Translations under genes and position numbers: made by a program
Notes under the pieces: model-generated
Seen by the model: only the letters and a program-made list of their open reading frames with translations
Databases searched by the model: none
Told to the model about the DNA's origin: nothing
Shown here: positions 19,061 to 26,822 of the stretch, piece by piece
How positions within the stretch are numbered: position 1 is the first letter of the stretch
How the letters are laid out: every line of letters begins with the position of its first letter
Assembly (NCBI RefSeq): GCF_001648895.1
Contig: NZ_LXUF01000011.1
Location: 496,001 to 560,000, forward strand
Length of the DNA: 64,000 nucleotides
Source of the DNA: Methylovorus sp. MM2
GTDB taxonomy: Bacteria; Pseudomonadota; Gammaproteobacteria; Burkholderiales; Methylophilaceae
Direction of reading: 5' to 3'

Positions 19061-19420
19061 ATGGCACATAACGTAATAGGCACGGCTTTACAGATATGCA
19101 GCATGAATCCACTAACGGGGTTTATCCGCAATGGTTGCTGCGAGACAGGGCCAGAAGATAGCGGTAGCCATACGGTATGTGCTGAAGTCACAGAAGAGTT
19201 TCTGGTCTTTTCCAAGGCAAAAGGGAATGATTTAAGTACACCAAGGCCTGAATACGGTTTTGCAGGCCTAAAACCCGGGGATCGATGGTGTTTATGCGCT
19301 ACACGTTGGCATGAAGCCGCTGAGGCAGGCTACGCGCCGCCTGTGGTGCTAGAAGCCACCCACGAGAATGCTTTGAAGATCGTTAGTCTTGCGGACTTGA
19401 AATACCACGAACTGCGCTAG
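19061..19420 (+). CDS. DUF2237 family protein
   Basis: A 119-residue protein of the DUF2237 family, function unknown. Conserved features are the N-terminal NPLTGFIRNGCCETGPEDSG, CAEVTEEFL, and GDRWCLCATRWHEA. Cysteines and Trp/His residues in these motifs are nearly invariant in the family and could bind a ligand or metal; that is inference. No signal peptide. It is divergent from the DUF3300 gene across 200 bp, in which I see no clear element beyond likely promoters. Confidence 0.88.
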   Translation: MAHNVIGTALQICSMNPLTGFIRNGCCETGPEDSGSHTVCAEVTEEFLVFSKAKGNDLSTPRPEYGFAGLKPGDRWCLCATRWHEAAEAGYAPPVVLEATHENALKIVSLADLKYHELR

Positions 19421-19463
19421 TCTCGTGCTCTTAAGTTACGTACGAAGAACCTAGTAATAGGGA

Positions 19464-19643
19464 GTTCCCCACAAATGTTATCTAGACCAGCATCCTGAAC
19501 CTGTAAGGTTCAAGTGGTAACAGCTTTAAGCCGCATCAGGTACACCCACAATCGGAGCGCGCACAACAGCTACTTAACAAGCCGAAACCTATGCCAGAAA
19601 ATGGTTCAAGGAATCTATGGCCTAAATAACACCGCAGGGAACA
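19464..19643 (-). ncRNA. ssrS: 6S RNA
   Basis: 6S RNA binds sigma-70 RNA polymerase and modulates transcription in stationary phase. Read on the minus strand, the ends pair: GTTCCC...TGTTAT.TAG at the 5' side with CTAGATAACA...GGGGAAC at the 3' side. The right arm carries the conserved hairpin CTTGAACCT/AGGTTCAGG, preceded by GCGGC. The locus is 58 bp behind zapA on the same strand, the classic proteobacterial zapA-ssrS arrangement. Exact ends are estimated from the pairing; about 180 nt fits the family. The usual downstream ygfA is missing. Confidence 0.85.
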
Positions 19644-19700
19644 AACTGAAAGCTTTGGATTTTTTAAAACCCAACAGCTATAAACTGGAATACTTGAGGT

Positions 19701-20006
19701 TTAAAACAACTTATTTTGCTCGGCGACTGCCTCGTCGATTTGTTCCTGCATAGAAATGATTCTACGCTTGAAATCCCCAATGTCAAAGCCTCCGCTACGC
19801 GTCGTCAGCAACTCATGCGCTAGGTTAAGCGCCGCCATGATTGCGATACGCTCAATACCAATCACCTTGCCAGTATCGCGTATATCCCGCATCTTCTTAT
19901 CAAGGTAATTAACGGCGGTGATCAGGCCTTCGCGCTCATCCTCAGTACATGAGACCTTGAACTCGCGCCCCATAATATTGACATCAACACCCCGACTATC
20001 GCTCAT
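19701..20006 (-). CDS. zapA: Cell division protein ZapA
   Basis: ZapA bundles FtsZ filaments at the division ring. The 101-residue protein shows the N-terminal VDVNIMGREFKVSC strand motif, ERIAIMAALNLAHELL in the central helix, and a C-terminal coiled coil. Its start overlaps the stop of the upstream coiled-coil gene by 4 bp, and 6S RNA follows. Confidence 0.93.
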   Translation of the reverse strand: MSDSRGVDVNIMGREFKVSCTEDEREGLITAVNYLDKKMRDIRDTGKVIGIERIAIMAALNLAHELLTTRSGGFDIGDFKRRIISMQEQIDEAVAEQNKLF

Positions 20007-20257
20007 AGCGCACTTTCACTTACAACATCTTCTTGAGGCAAACGATCAATCAGTGCCTCAAGCTTTGTGCTGGCCTGCGCCATCTGCTCTTTAAGCTGGC
20101 GCGTATCATCCTGCGCCTGCGCAAGATCCTGCCGAAGCTGTAAATTCTCTGAACGCAACGACTGACAAAGCTCAATGAGCTGTATCAGCTTTTCTTCCAG
20201 CACTTTTAAATCTGATTCCATGCCGTCACTATAATTGGAAATTCCTTGCATGGTCAA
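20003..20257 (-). CDS. ZapB-like coiled-coil protein (TIGR02449 type)
   Basis: An 84-residue, almost wholly coiled-coil protein (about 13-75, ESDLKVLEEKLIQLIELCQ with clear heptads). Small proteins of this kind directly before zapA in betaproteobacteria and gammaproteobacteria are thought to be ZapB-like division factors. It overlaps zapA by 4 bp, so translation is probably coupled. The ATG at 20255-20257 is used; a later in-frame ATG (residue 13) is possible. Confidence 0.75.
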   Translation of the reverse strand: MTMQGISNYSDGMESDLKVLEEKLIQLIELCQSLRSENLQLRQDLAQAQDDTRQLKEQMAQASTKLEALIDRLPQEDVVSESAL

Positions 20258-20334
20258 CTGCTAACAGTGATTTTTGAAAGTATTACAATACATTAGGTCT
20301 AAATTAAATGATGTCTGTTTTTGCTTATATCCCC

Positions 20335-20340
20335 TATAAT
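20335..20340 (+). promoter_or_regulatory. -10 box of the riboswitch-btuB promoter
   Basis: TATAAT matches the consensus -10 exactly and lies about 11-14 bp before the 5' side of the cobalamin aptamer; the -35 is weak (TGTCTG near 20312). Confidence 0.55.
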
Positions 20341-20350
20341 CAGCACTATG

Positions 20351-20545
20351 TTGTCAGGTGCCGACCTCACTATTCAGTGACTAGGTGAAACTGGGAAACA
20401 GGTGCGTTTCGTCGCAATTAGACAGAGCAATCCCTGTGCTGCCCCCGCAACGGTAATTACGTGTGGTTAATCCATACGCCACTGTGAAGCATCTTCATGG
20501 GAAGGCGGATTAACAAAACGTATGAGCCCGGAGACCGGCCTGAAA
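20351..20545 (+). ncRNA. Cobalamin riboswitch aptamer
   Basis: Adenosylcobalamin-sensing RNA leader. Conserved blocks appear in order: GGTGCC, GGTGAAACTGGGAAACAGGTG-type core, the GCTGCCCCCGCAACGGTAA block, and the B12 box GAGCCCGGAGACCGGCCTG at 20524-20542. Closing stem P1 is TCAGG (20354-20358) with CCTGA (20539-20543). It precedes btuB and should repress the uptake operon when B12 is plentiful. Confidence 0.95.
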
Positions 20546-20557
20546 ACATTTAACGCA

Positions 20558-20697
20558 GGAAATACCGCGGGGTGACGGTTTCCGGGGCAAATCCAGTTTT
20601 ATATCTGGCTATTAGCTCTTGATCAGCAGTCTCTTCATGGTATTTCCCTGAAACGAATAAATGAATGCGGGGACGCGTTCAAATTACAGGGAAAATA
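20558..20697 (+). promoter_or_regulatory. Riboswitch expression platform with ribosome-site sequestering helix
   Basis: Three competing helices can be read. (a) ATTTCCCTG (20642-20650) pairs with CAGGGAAA(A)T (20687-20696), burying the Shine-Dalgarno AGGGAA just before the ATG. (b) GGAAATACC (20558-20566) is a perfect complement of GGTATTTCC (20639-20647) and would free the ribosome site. (c) GGAAA..CCG (20558-20567) can instead fold with CGGTTTCC (20576-20583). This fits a translational OFF switch. No T-run terminator is seen. Confidence 0.7.
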
Positions 20698-22614
20698 ATG
20701 AACAAAACCATCATTGCAAGCCTGACCGGCTTGCTTATCTCGTCTAATGCTTTTGCGGCATCCAATGACGATATTCAAACAGAGCCAGTGATAGTCAAAG
20801 CGAATAAATTTGACCGCAAAGATACTGAAGCGACTTATGCGTCTGAAATCCATACAAGAAAAATGATAGAGGAGTCAGGTGCATCGAGCTTATACGATTA
20901 TTTGGCACAACACACCTCGGTCACCACATTACCGAGTTTTGGTAATAAAGCCACTCCTAGTATTGATATGCGGGGCTATGGGACATCCAGCGGCTACCAA
21001 AACATAGTAGTCAGTGTTGATGGGCAACGCTTAAATAATATTGACCAATCATCACAACTGCTTGGCGCGATCCCGCTTGGTAATATCGATCATATCGAGA
21101 TTACCAAAGGCAGCGGCTCTGTCATTTATGGCGATGGTGCAATGGCAGGTTCAATCCAGATTTATACAAAAGCTAAAACCGGAGTGACAGTGAGTGCATC
21201 GGGTGGAAATTTTGGCGCAAAAACTGGTTATGTGGCCGCCGGAATATCAGAACAATATTTTGATTTATCTGCGAGTGCTTCCGATGACAGCCATGATGGA
21301 TATAGCAAAAAAGATACGACAGGTAAAAGAGATACTTATTCAAGCACTGCCCAAAATATCAAGCTTGCAATCAAGCCTTCAGACGACCTACGTTTTAACA
21401 TCGAAGGCACAAGCTCTCGTACCGACACAAGATATAATAATTCACTGACGCGGGCTCAATTCAGGGATGATCCACGGCAAAATGGAGGTGGGCCATACTC
21501 TCACCAAGGCTTGGATTCAGACATGTGGCGTATTGGTTTCGAATACAGCATCACGCCTAAACTGAAACTTACAGCCAATCATATTCAAGAAGATAAACTT
21601 TCAGACTTTATATCGCCCTTCCCCTTTAAAGCTAATTATGATTATCGCTCAAACGACATAGCCCTGAACTACCAAGGCGAATCCATTAGCGTGGTCGGTG
21701 GTTTTCAGGTTTTTGACGGGGAACGCTTAAGTAGTGCCAATAAAACAACGAAAGATAATCTAGCCGCATTCATTCAAACCGAATATCGCTGGGATGACTT
21801 TACCGTATCGGCCGGTGCACGCCGCGAACGCGTTAAGTATGATTACAACCCTGCAGGGGGAACTTCCATCGATTCCGATGACAAACTCAATGCATGGGAT
21901 GCGGGCATCAATTACCGCATTAACAAGGAAGCTAGTGTTTTCGCAAACTACAACCAAGCGTATCAAGCTCCCGATATTGATCGTTTTTTCACATTCTTTG
22001 GCACATTCAATGATTTTATCGTTCCGGCAAAAGCAAAAACGCTAAACATTGGTTTTAATCATGTCATGGATAGAAATCGTTTAAAGATTACATTATTCCG
22101 TAGCAATCTTAAAAATGAGATTTATTACGATGCGGGGACATTCACTAATACGAATATCGACAAATCGCACAAATACGGAGTTGAGCTACAGGATCAGTTC
22201 AAAATCACCAGCAATCTGAATACATCGATCATATACACATACACGCGTGCCATTATCGACAAGGAAGCTGATGGCGGAGGTGCATTTAACGGTCAAGATT
22301 TACCAGGCGTTTCCAAGCATGGTGTCGTAGCAAATCTTGGTTACAACTTCATGGAGAATACCAACGTAAATCTAAGCCATGTCTGGCGCTCTTCAAGCTA
22401 TGCTGCCAATGACTTTGCCAACAACTTTAGTCAAAAACAAAATAGTTATGAATCCACCAATTTGGCGCTTAATTACCGATACAAGAATCTTCAATGGTTC
22501 ACCGCATTGAATAATATTTTTGAGCATAAGAACTCTATTCAAGTAAGGGACGATGCGATCTACCCAGTCGATTTCTCCAGAACGTGGCGTATCGGCATGA
22601 AAGCAGACTTCTAA
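20698..22614 (+). CDS. btuB: Vitamin B12 TonB-dependent outer-membrane receptor
   Basis: Imports cobalamin and related corrinoids across the outer membrane, powered by TonB. The 638-residue protein has a signal peptide ending SNAFA (about residue 20), a TonB-box-like EPVIVKA, a plug with MRGYGTSSGYQNIVVSVDG and SVIYGDGAMAGSIQIYTK, and a barrel ending in an aromatic residue (KADF). Assignment to B12 rests on the riboswitch directly upstream and the B12 genes downstream. The ATG at 20698 has the AGGGAA site; the frame is open to 20665 but that start lacks one. btuM follows after 108 bp. Confidence 0.9.
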   Translation: MNKTIIASLTGLLISSNAFAASNDDIQTEPVIVKANKFDRKDTEATYASEIHTRKMIEESGASSLYDYLAQHTSVTTLPSFGNKATPSIDMRGYGTSSGYQNIVVSVDGQRLNNIDQSSQLLGAIPLGNIDHIEITKGSGSVIYGDGAMAGSIQIYTKAKTGVTVSASGGNFGAKTGYVAAGISEQYFDLSASASDDSHDGYSKKDTTGKRDTYSSTAQNIKLAIKPSDDLRFNIEGTSSRTDTRYNNSLTRAQFRDDPRQNGGGPYSHQGLDSDMWRIGFEYSITPKLKLTANHIQEDKLSDFISPFPFKANYDYRSNDIALNYQGESISVVGGFQVFDGERLSSANKTTKDNLAAFIQTEYRWDDFTVSAGARRERVKYDYNPAGGTSIDSDDKLNAWDAGINYRINKEASVFANYNQAYQAPDIDRFFTFFGTFNDFIVPAKAKTLNIGFNHVMDRNRLKITLFRSNLKNEIYYDAGTFTNTNIDKSHKYGVELQDQFKITSNLNTSIIYTYTRAIIDKEADGGGAFNGQDLPGVSKHGVVANLGYNFMENTNVNLSHVWRSSSYAANDFANNFSQKQNSYESTNLALNYRYKNLQWFTALNNIFEHKNSIQVRDDAIYPVDFSRTWRIGMKADF

Positions 22615-22615
22615 G

Positions 22616-22722
22616 TAATACCATTCGTATAGCTAAGCCAATCGTTGAAATGGTATTATTCATATATTAAGTTACTTCCATGCACGAGCAATCTGGGCAT
22701 GGAAGATTTTTCGGAGAATTGA
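22616..22722 (+). promoter_or_regulatory. Two hairpins between btuB and btuM
   Basis: First, TAATACCATT (22616-22625) pairs perfectly with AATGGTATTA (22649-22658) around a 23-base loop. Second, CTTCCATGC (22675-22683) pairs perfectly with GCATGGAAG (22697-22705), followed by ATTTTTC. The second resembles a partial terminator placed just before the btuM ribosome site (GGAG), so it may lower btuM expression relative to btuB or protect the btuB message. Confidence 0.5.
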
Positions 22723-23310
22723 ATGATGTCTACAACTACACCTGCAAATAAATCAAATCCTTTCATTCGACATTTGAGTATTTTTGCAGGATTGGCTTTT
22801 TTCATGTTACTGACTCGTGGTAGCCACGCATTGACTGCGGTCGCTTTTCCGGATGCCAGTCTTGCTATATTTTTACTTGGCGGCCTGTTCCTCGGCCGTG
22901 CGGTTTGGTTTGTTGCGTTCTTCGTGCTGGCATCTCTTATAGATTTTGGGGCTGCTGCACTGGACCCGATGCAGGGGTTCTGCCTGACTGACGGCTATTG
23001 GGGATTGATTCCGGCATATGCAGTGATGTGGATGGGCGGCCGTTTTCTTGGCAAGCAGCAAAATCCATTTGCAGTAATGCCTTATTCCATCGTTAGCGTG
23101 GTGACGACATTGGCTGCATTCGTGATTTCTACACAGGCTTATTATTTGTTTTCTGGTCGCTTTCCTAATCATGGCATGCAGGAGACGATTCAATATGGCT
23201 GGAACTATCTGCCGACCTACCTTGGATACACAATGATGTATTTTGCGATCATCTGGGCTACTGCACAGCTCATCAGACGAGTGCGTATAGACCGTACTGT
23301 TCAGGCTTGA
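22723..23310 (+). CDS. btuM: BtuM-type inner-membrane vitamin B12 transporter
   Basis: Predicted cobalamin carrier of the BtuM family, solitary relatives of ECF-transporter S-components. The 195-residue protein has about six hydrophobic segments (near 20-38, 46-58, 62-80, 93-108, 118-140, 165-185). In the loop before the fourth is a cysteine, C87 (DPMQGFCLTDGYWG), where BtuM of Thiobacillus denitrificans has the cysteine reported to bind cobalt and help remove cyanide from cyanocobalamin. Position between riboswitch-btuB and bluB supports the role. It starts at ATG 22723 or 22726. A terminator follows. Confidence 0.75.
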   Translation: MMSTTTPANKSNPFIRHLSIFAGLAFFMLLTRGSHALTAVAFPDASLAIFLLGGLFLGRAVWFVAFFVLASLIDFGAAALDPMQGFCLTDGYWGLIPAYAVMWMGGRFLGKQQNPFAVMPYSIVSVVTTLAAFVISTQAYYLFSGRFPNHGMQETIQYGWNYLPTYLGYTMMYFAIIWATAQLIRRVRIDRTVQA

Positions 23311-23323
23311 GCACTATAAAACG

Positions 23324-23361
23324 AAGAGGTCGTCAAACTTGTATGTTTGGCGGCCTTTTTT
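23324..23361 (+). terminator. Rho-independent terminator after btuM
   Basis: AGGTCGTCAAAC (23327-23338) pairs over 12 bp with GTTTGGCGGCCT (23345-23356), including two G-U pairs, followed by six to seven Ts. It closes the riboswitch-btuB-btuM unit 10 bp before the bluB ATG, so bluB may depend on read-through or its own promoter. Confidence 0.8.
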
Positions 23362-23370
23362 ATTTCTGAG

Positions 23371-24018
23371 ATGATAAAACACGCGTTTAGCGACAACGAG
23401 ATTCAAGGGGTATATCGCGCGATTGCAGAGCGGCGCGACATGCGCCATTTTACGCCAGACCCAGTCGATCAGGCTATATTATCAAAACTGCTTTCAGCTG
23501 CGCATCAGGCGCCCAGTGTGGGGTTGATGCAGCCATGGCGATTCATCCGCATTACGCAATCTGACATACGCAAAGCTATTCACGATCTCGTTAACGAAGA
23601 GCGCTTGATGACGGCGAAAGCATTGGGTGAGCGTGAAGACGAATTCATGCGACTCAAGGTCGAAGGTATCATGCAGTGCGGCGAGTTGCTGGTGGCGACA
23701 TTGTGTGACCAACGGGAACAATATATTTTTGGTCGGCGCACGATGCCGGAAATGGATCTGGCCTCAGTCTCATGTGCGATCCAGAACATATGGCTAGCGG
23801 CACGAGCGGAAGGACTAGGCATGGGGTGGGTCTCTTTATTTGACCCTGATCGCCTCAAAAAGCTTTTGTCTATCCCGCAAGACGCAAAACCCATTGCCAT
23901 ACTATGCTTGGGGCATGTGGAAAAATTCTATTCGCAACCGATGCTGATCGAGCAGGGTTGGGGGGAAGAAAAACCACTCTCTAGTATGATCATGGAGAAC
24001 GCATGGCAAACCTCATGA
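23371..24018 (+). CDS. bluB: 5,6-dimethylbenzimidazole synthase
   Basis: Flavin-destroying nitroreductase-fold enzyme that turns reduced FMN into 5,6-dimethylbenzimidazole, the lower ligand of B12. Diagnostic motifs are AIAERRDMRHFTPDPVD and APSVGLMQPWRFI, plus LGMGWVSLFDP. It is about 215 residues. The ATG at 23371 is preferred; the upstream TTG at 23347 falls inside the terminator stem. It overlaps the next gene by 16 bp. Confidence 0.93.
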   Translation: MIKHAFSDNEIQGVYRAIAERRDMRHFTPDPVDQAILSKLLSAAHQAPSVGLMQPWRFIRITQSDIRKAIHDLVNEERLMTAKALGEREDEFMRLKVEGIMQCGELLVATLCDQREQYIFGRRTMPEMDLASVSCAIQNIWLAARAEGLGMGWVSLFDPDRLKKLLSIPQDAKPIAILCLGHVEKFYSQPMLIEQGWGEEKPLSSMIMENAWQTS

Positions 24019-24833
24019 CCCATGGTCACAAAAGAATCATCTGCCTAACCACTGAAACCGTCGAGGTCATTTACCTGTTAGGCGAACAGGCAAGGATTGT
24101 GGGCATCTCCGGCTACACCACGCGCCCCGCCATTGCTAGGCGCGAGAAACCAAAAATCTCTGCGTTCACTAGCGCAAAGATAGATAAGATCATTGCGCTA
24201 GAACCCGACCTAATCTTGACATGCACTGATCTAAAGGCCGATATCGCGGCATCTCTCATTAAGGCAGGCATCGAGGTCCATGCGTTTAACCAGCGTTCGA
24301 TCCAAGGTATCTTGCAAATGATCCTGACTGTAGGCTTGCTTGTAGATGCGCATGACAAAGCGTTAGCGCTGGTGCGTGATCTGGAAAATACGATTGCAAG
24401 TGTGCGCGAAACGGCAGAATATCTTACTCAAAAACCCAAAGTCTATTTTGAAGAATGGAATGACCCAATAATCAGCGGCATCGGCTGGGTTGCGGAATTG
24501 ATTGAGATCGCTGGGGGGGAGGACTGTTTTGCCAACCTTTCTAGTCAGGCTGCGGCGGAGGGTCGCATCATCGCAGACCATCATCAGGTGGTAGAACGTG
24601 CGCCTGACATTATTATCGGCTCATGGTGTGGCAAGAAATTTCATGCGGAAGAAGTCATGAGCCGTCCAGGCTGGCATACTATCCCAGCAGTACAACAAGG
24701 TTTTGTACGGGAAATAAAATCGGCAGATATCCTGCAACCCGGGCCGTCTGTAATCACCGAGGGTCTCAAACAATTGCAAACGATCATCCAACAGTGGGGA
24801 GCGCGTCAATCATGCAGCAAACATTGGAGTTAA
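24003..24833 (+). CDS. BtuF-like cobalamin-binding protein lacking a signal peptide
   Basis: A 276-residue protein with the two-lobed BtuF/helical-backbone binding protein fold: N-lobe RIICLTTETVEVIYLLGEQ and LEPDLILTCTDLKAD, C-lobe KVYFEEWNDPIISGIGWVAELIEIAGG and RPGWHTIPAVQ. Such proteins normally work in the periplasm with the BtuCD permease. Here the N-terminus (MANLMTHGHKRIICL) is short and polar with no signal peptide, and no btuC or btuD lies nearby. It overlaps bluB by 16 bp and cobU by 22 bp, so it belongs to the B12 unit. A cytoplasmic corrinoid-handling role is inference; a later or earlier start would not add a signal. Confidence 0.8.
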   Translation: MANLMTHGHKRIICLTTETVEVIYLLGEQARIVGISGYTTRPAIARREKPKISAFTSAKIDKIIALEPDLILTCTDLKADIAASLIKAGIEVHAFNQRSIQGILQMILTVGLLVDAHDKALALVRDLENTIASVRETAEYLTQKPKVYFEEWNDPIISGIGWVAELIEIAGGEDCFANLSSQAAAEGRIIADHHQVVERAPDIIIGSWCGKKFHAEEVMSRPGWHTIPAVQQGFVREIKSADILQPGPSVITEGLKQLQTIIQQWGARQSCSKHWS

Positions 24834-25348
24834 GTTTGATTCTTGGCGGTGCGCGTTCAGGTAAAAGCATTTACGCTGAAAAGCTGGCGAAAGATAGTGG
24901 GCTGCCTGTTACCTATATTGCGACGGCGCAAGTATATGACGATGAGTTCGGCAAACGCATTCAACACCACAAAATCAGCCGCCCCCCTGAATGGCGCACG
25001 GTTGAGGTACCGCATAAACTTGCCGATACACTGACGCAAGAGGCCAAGCCCGGCCATTGCCTGATCGTCGATTGTCTGACGCTTTGGCTAGCACAATGCA
25101 TATGTCCTGACTGCGCGCCACCTGAAGGTGTATCTTGGCAAGATGAACGCGAAGCGCTCATCAAGCAACTGCCCAAGTTGGCAGGAAAAATCATTCTGGT
25201 AAGCAATGAAGTCGGCATGGGTATCGTACCTTTGGGCGAGATCAATCGCCAGTTTCAGGATGAACAAGGCCGATTGAATCAAACGGTTGCTGCATTAAGT
25301 GATGAGGTCGTGTTTGTTGCGGCAGGGCTGCCGCTTAAATTGAAATAG
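24812..25348 (+). CDS. cobU: Adenosylcobinamide kinase / cobinamide-phosphate guanylyltransferase
   Basis: Phosphorylates adenosylcobinamide and attaches GMP, giving AdoCbi-GDP for CobS. The P-loop is LGGARSGKS (about 11-19). H53 in [11 protein letters not shown] is the likely guanylylated histidine by analogy with Salmonella Cob[13 protein letters not shown] and [11 protein letters not shown] are further family marks. From ATG 24812 it is 178 residues (family about 180). It overlaps the BtuF-like gene upstream and runs 14 bp into the end of the opposing cobQ gene. Confidence 0.95.
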   Translation: MQQTLELSLILGGARSGKSIYAEKLAKDSGLPVTYIATAQVYDDEFGKRIQHHKISRPPEWRTVEVPHKLADTLTQEAKPGHCLIVDCLTLWLAQCICPDCAPPEGVSWQDEREALIKQLPKLAGKIILVSNEVGMGIVPLGEINRQFQDEQGRLNQTVAALSDEVVFVAAGLPLKLK

Positions 25349-26822
25349 CAGGTAAATAAGGCTTTAGTTTTTCCCAATCCAAATGTTGTTCAACACAGTC
25401 GGCAAGTCTTTCCAAACCGGCCTCACGCAATTCCATATAGTCATATTGCGCGATCTCATCAAAGGCTGCCGTATATTGGTTCAGACCTCCCCAATCCAGC
25501 AGTGCTTTAGTGGCTTCGGCTTCATCGAACAATCCATGCAAGTAAGTGCCCGCTATCAGCCCATCGGCTGACAATGCACCTTCTGGCTGAGCATCAAGAT
25601 AAATCAGCGGATTATCTAGTGCAGGCCCATGGCTGACGCCCATGTGAATCTCATACCCCGTGACTTTAGCAGCGTCAATGGTCAATCGGCCTTCAACTTG
25701 TGCGAGATATTTTTCTTCTTCAAGTGTGGTTTCCATATCCAGCCAGCCAAACCCTTGACTAGAACCAGCCTCGCCTTCGAATCCATGCGGGTCATGAATC
25801 ATGTTGCCAAGCATCTGGAATCCTCCGCATATGCCAATGACCTTACCCCCGTAACGCAAATGTCGGGCGAGCTCACTTCGCCAGCCATGCGCTTCTAATA
25901 CGGCGAGATCACCACGCACGTTCTTGCTGCCCGGCAGGATAATCAGGTCCGCGGGTGGCACAGGCTCCCCCATGCTGATAAATTGAAAATCGATATGTGG
26001 GTGTAATCGCAAGGGATCCATATCAGTATGATTACTGACATGCGGCAATATCGGTACGATGACGCGCAGAACCGCATCGGCTTTCTTATTCAAGTTGAAT
26101 GGCACCGCATCTTCTGCTTCGATATGCAGATTATGTAGATAAGGCAATACAGCAATGACAGGTTTTCCCGTCTCTTTTTCGAGCCAATCCAAACCCGGTT
26201 GCAACAACGCCATATCACCGCGAAAACGGTTGATGACGAACCCGATAATCCGCTTGCGCTCAGATTCAGATAACAGCGCTAGCGTACCGACAATATGCGC
26301 AAATACGCCTCCGCGATCAATATCTGCAATGAGGATCACAGGGCAATCCGCCGATTCTGCAAATCCCATGTTGGCGATATCGTTATCCCGCAGATTAATC
26401 TCTGCCGGGCTGCCCGCCCCTTCAACGACAATACACTCATACTGCGCCTGCAAGCGCCGCCATGAATCCATCACTGCCTGCATCGCAATTGGTTTATAGG
26501 CATGATAGGCAGCGGCTTCAAGGTTTGTGACCACTTTGCCATGCACGATGACTTGGCAACCCGTATCAGAATTGGGTTTGAGTAACACAGGGTTCATGTC
26601 CGTATGTGGCGGGAGACCACTAGCCTGAGCTTGTACTGCCTGCGCTCGACCAATCTCGCCGCCATCGACCGTCACAGCCGAATTAAGCGCCATGTTCTGC
26701 GGCTTGAAAGGTACGACACGCACCCCCTTGCGATACAATACCCTACAAATGGCAGCCACCAGCGTGCTCTTGCCCGCATCGGAAGTCGTACCTTGAACCA
26801 TGAGTGTTTTTGCAAATGCCAT
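25335..26822 (-). CDS. cobQ: Cobyric acid synthase
   Basis: ATP-dependent glutamine amidotransferase that amidates adenosylcobyrinic a,c-diamide to cobyric acid. The N-terminal dethiobiotin-synthetase-like domain has the P-loop [10 protein letters not shown] (11-20). The C-terminal class-I-like glutaminase domain has nucleophile C332 ([13 protein letters not shown]) and histidine in [10 protein letters not shown]. It is 495 residues, normal length. Its ATG overlaps the cbiB start on the other strand by a few bases, and its 3' end overlaps cobU, so it is wedged between two plus-strand genes. Confidence 0.96.
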   Translation of the reverse strand: MAFAKTLMVQGTTSDAGKSTLVAAICRVLYRKGVRVVPFKPQNMALNSAVTVDGGEIGRAQAVQAQASGLPPHTDMNPVLLKPNSDTGCQVIVHGKVVTNLEAAAYHAYKPIAMQAVMDSWRRLQAQYECIVVEGAGSPAEINLRDNDIANMGFAESADCPVILIADIDRGGVFAHIVGTLALLSESERKRIIGFVINRFRGDMALLQPGLDWLEKETGKPVIAVLPYLHNLHIEAEDAVPFNLNKKADAVLRVIVPILPHVSNHTDMDPLRLHPHIDFQFISMGEPVPPADLIILPGSKNVRGDLAVLEAHGWRSELARHLRYGGKVIGICGGFQMLGNMIHDPHGFEGEAGSSQGFGWLDMETTLEEEKYLAQVEGRLTIDAAKVTGYEIHMGVSHGPALDNPLIYLDAQPEGALSADGLIAGTYLHGLFDEAEATKALLDWGGLNQYTAAFDEIAQYDYMELREAGLERLADCVEQHLDWEKLKPYLPAISI

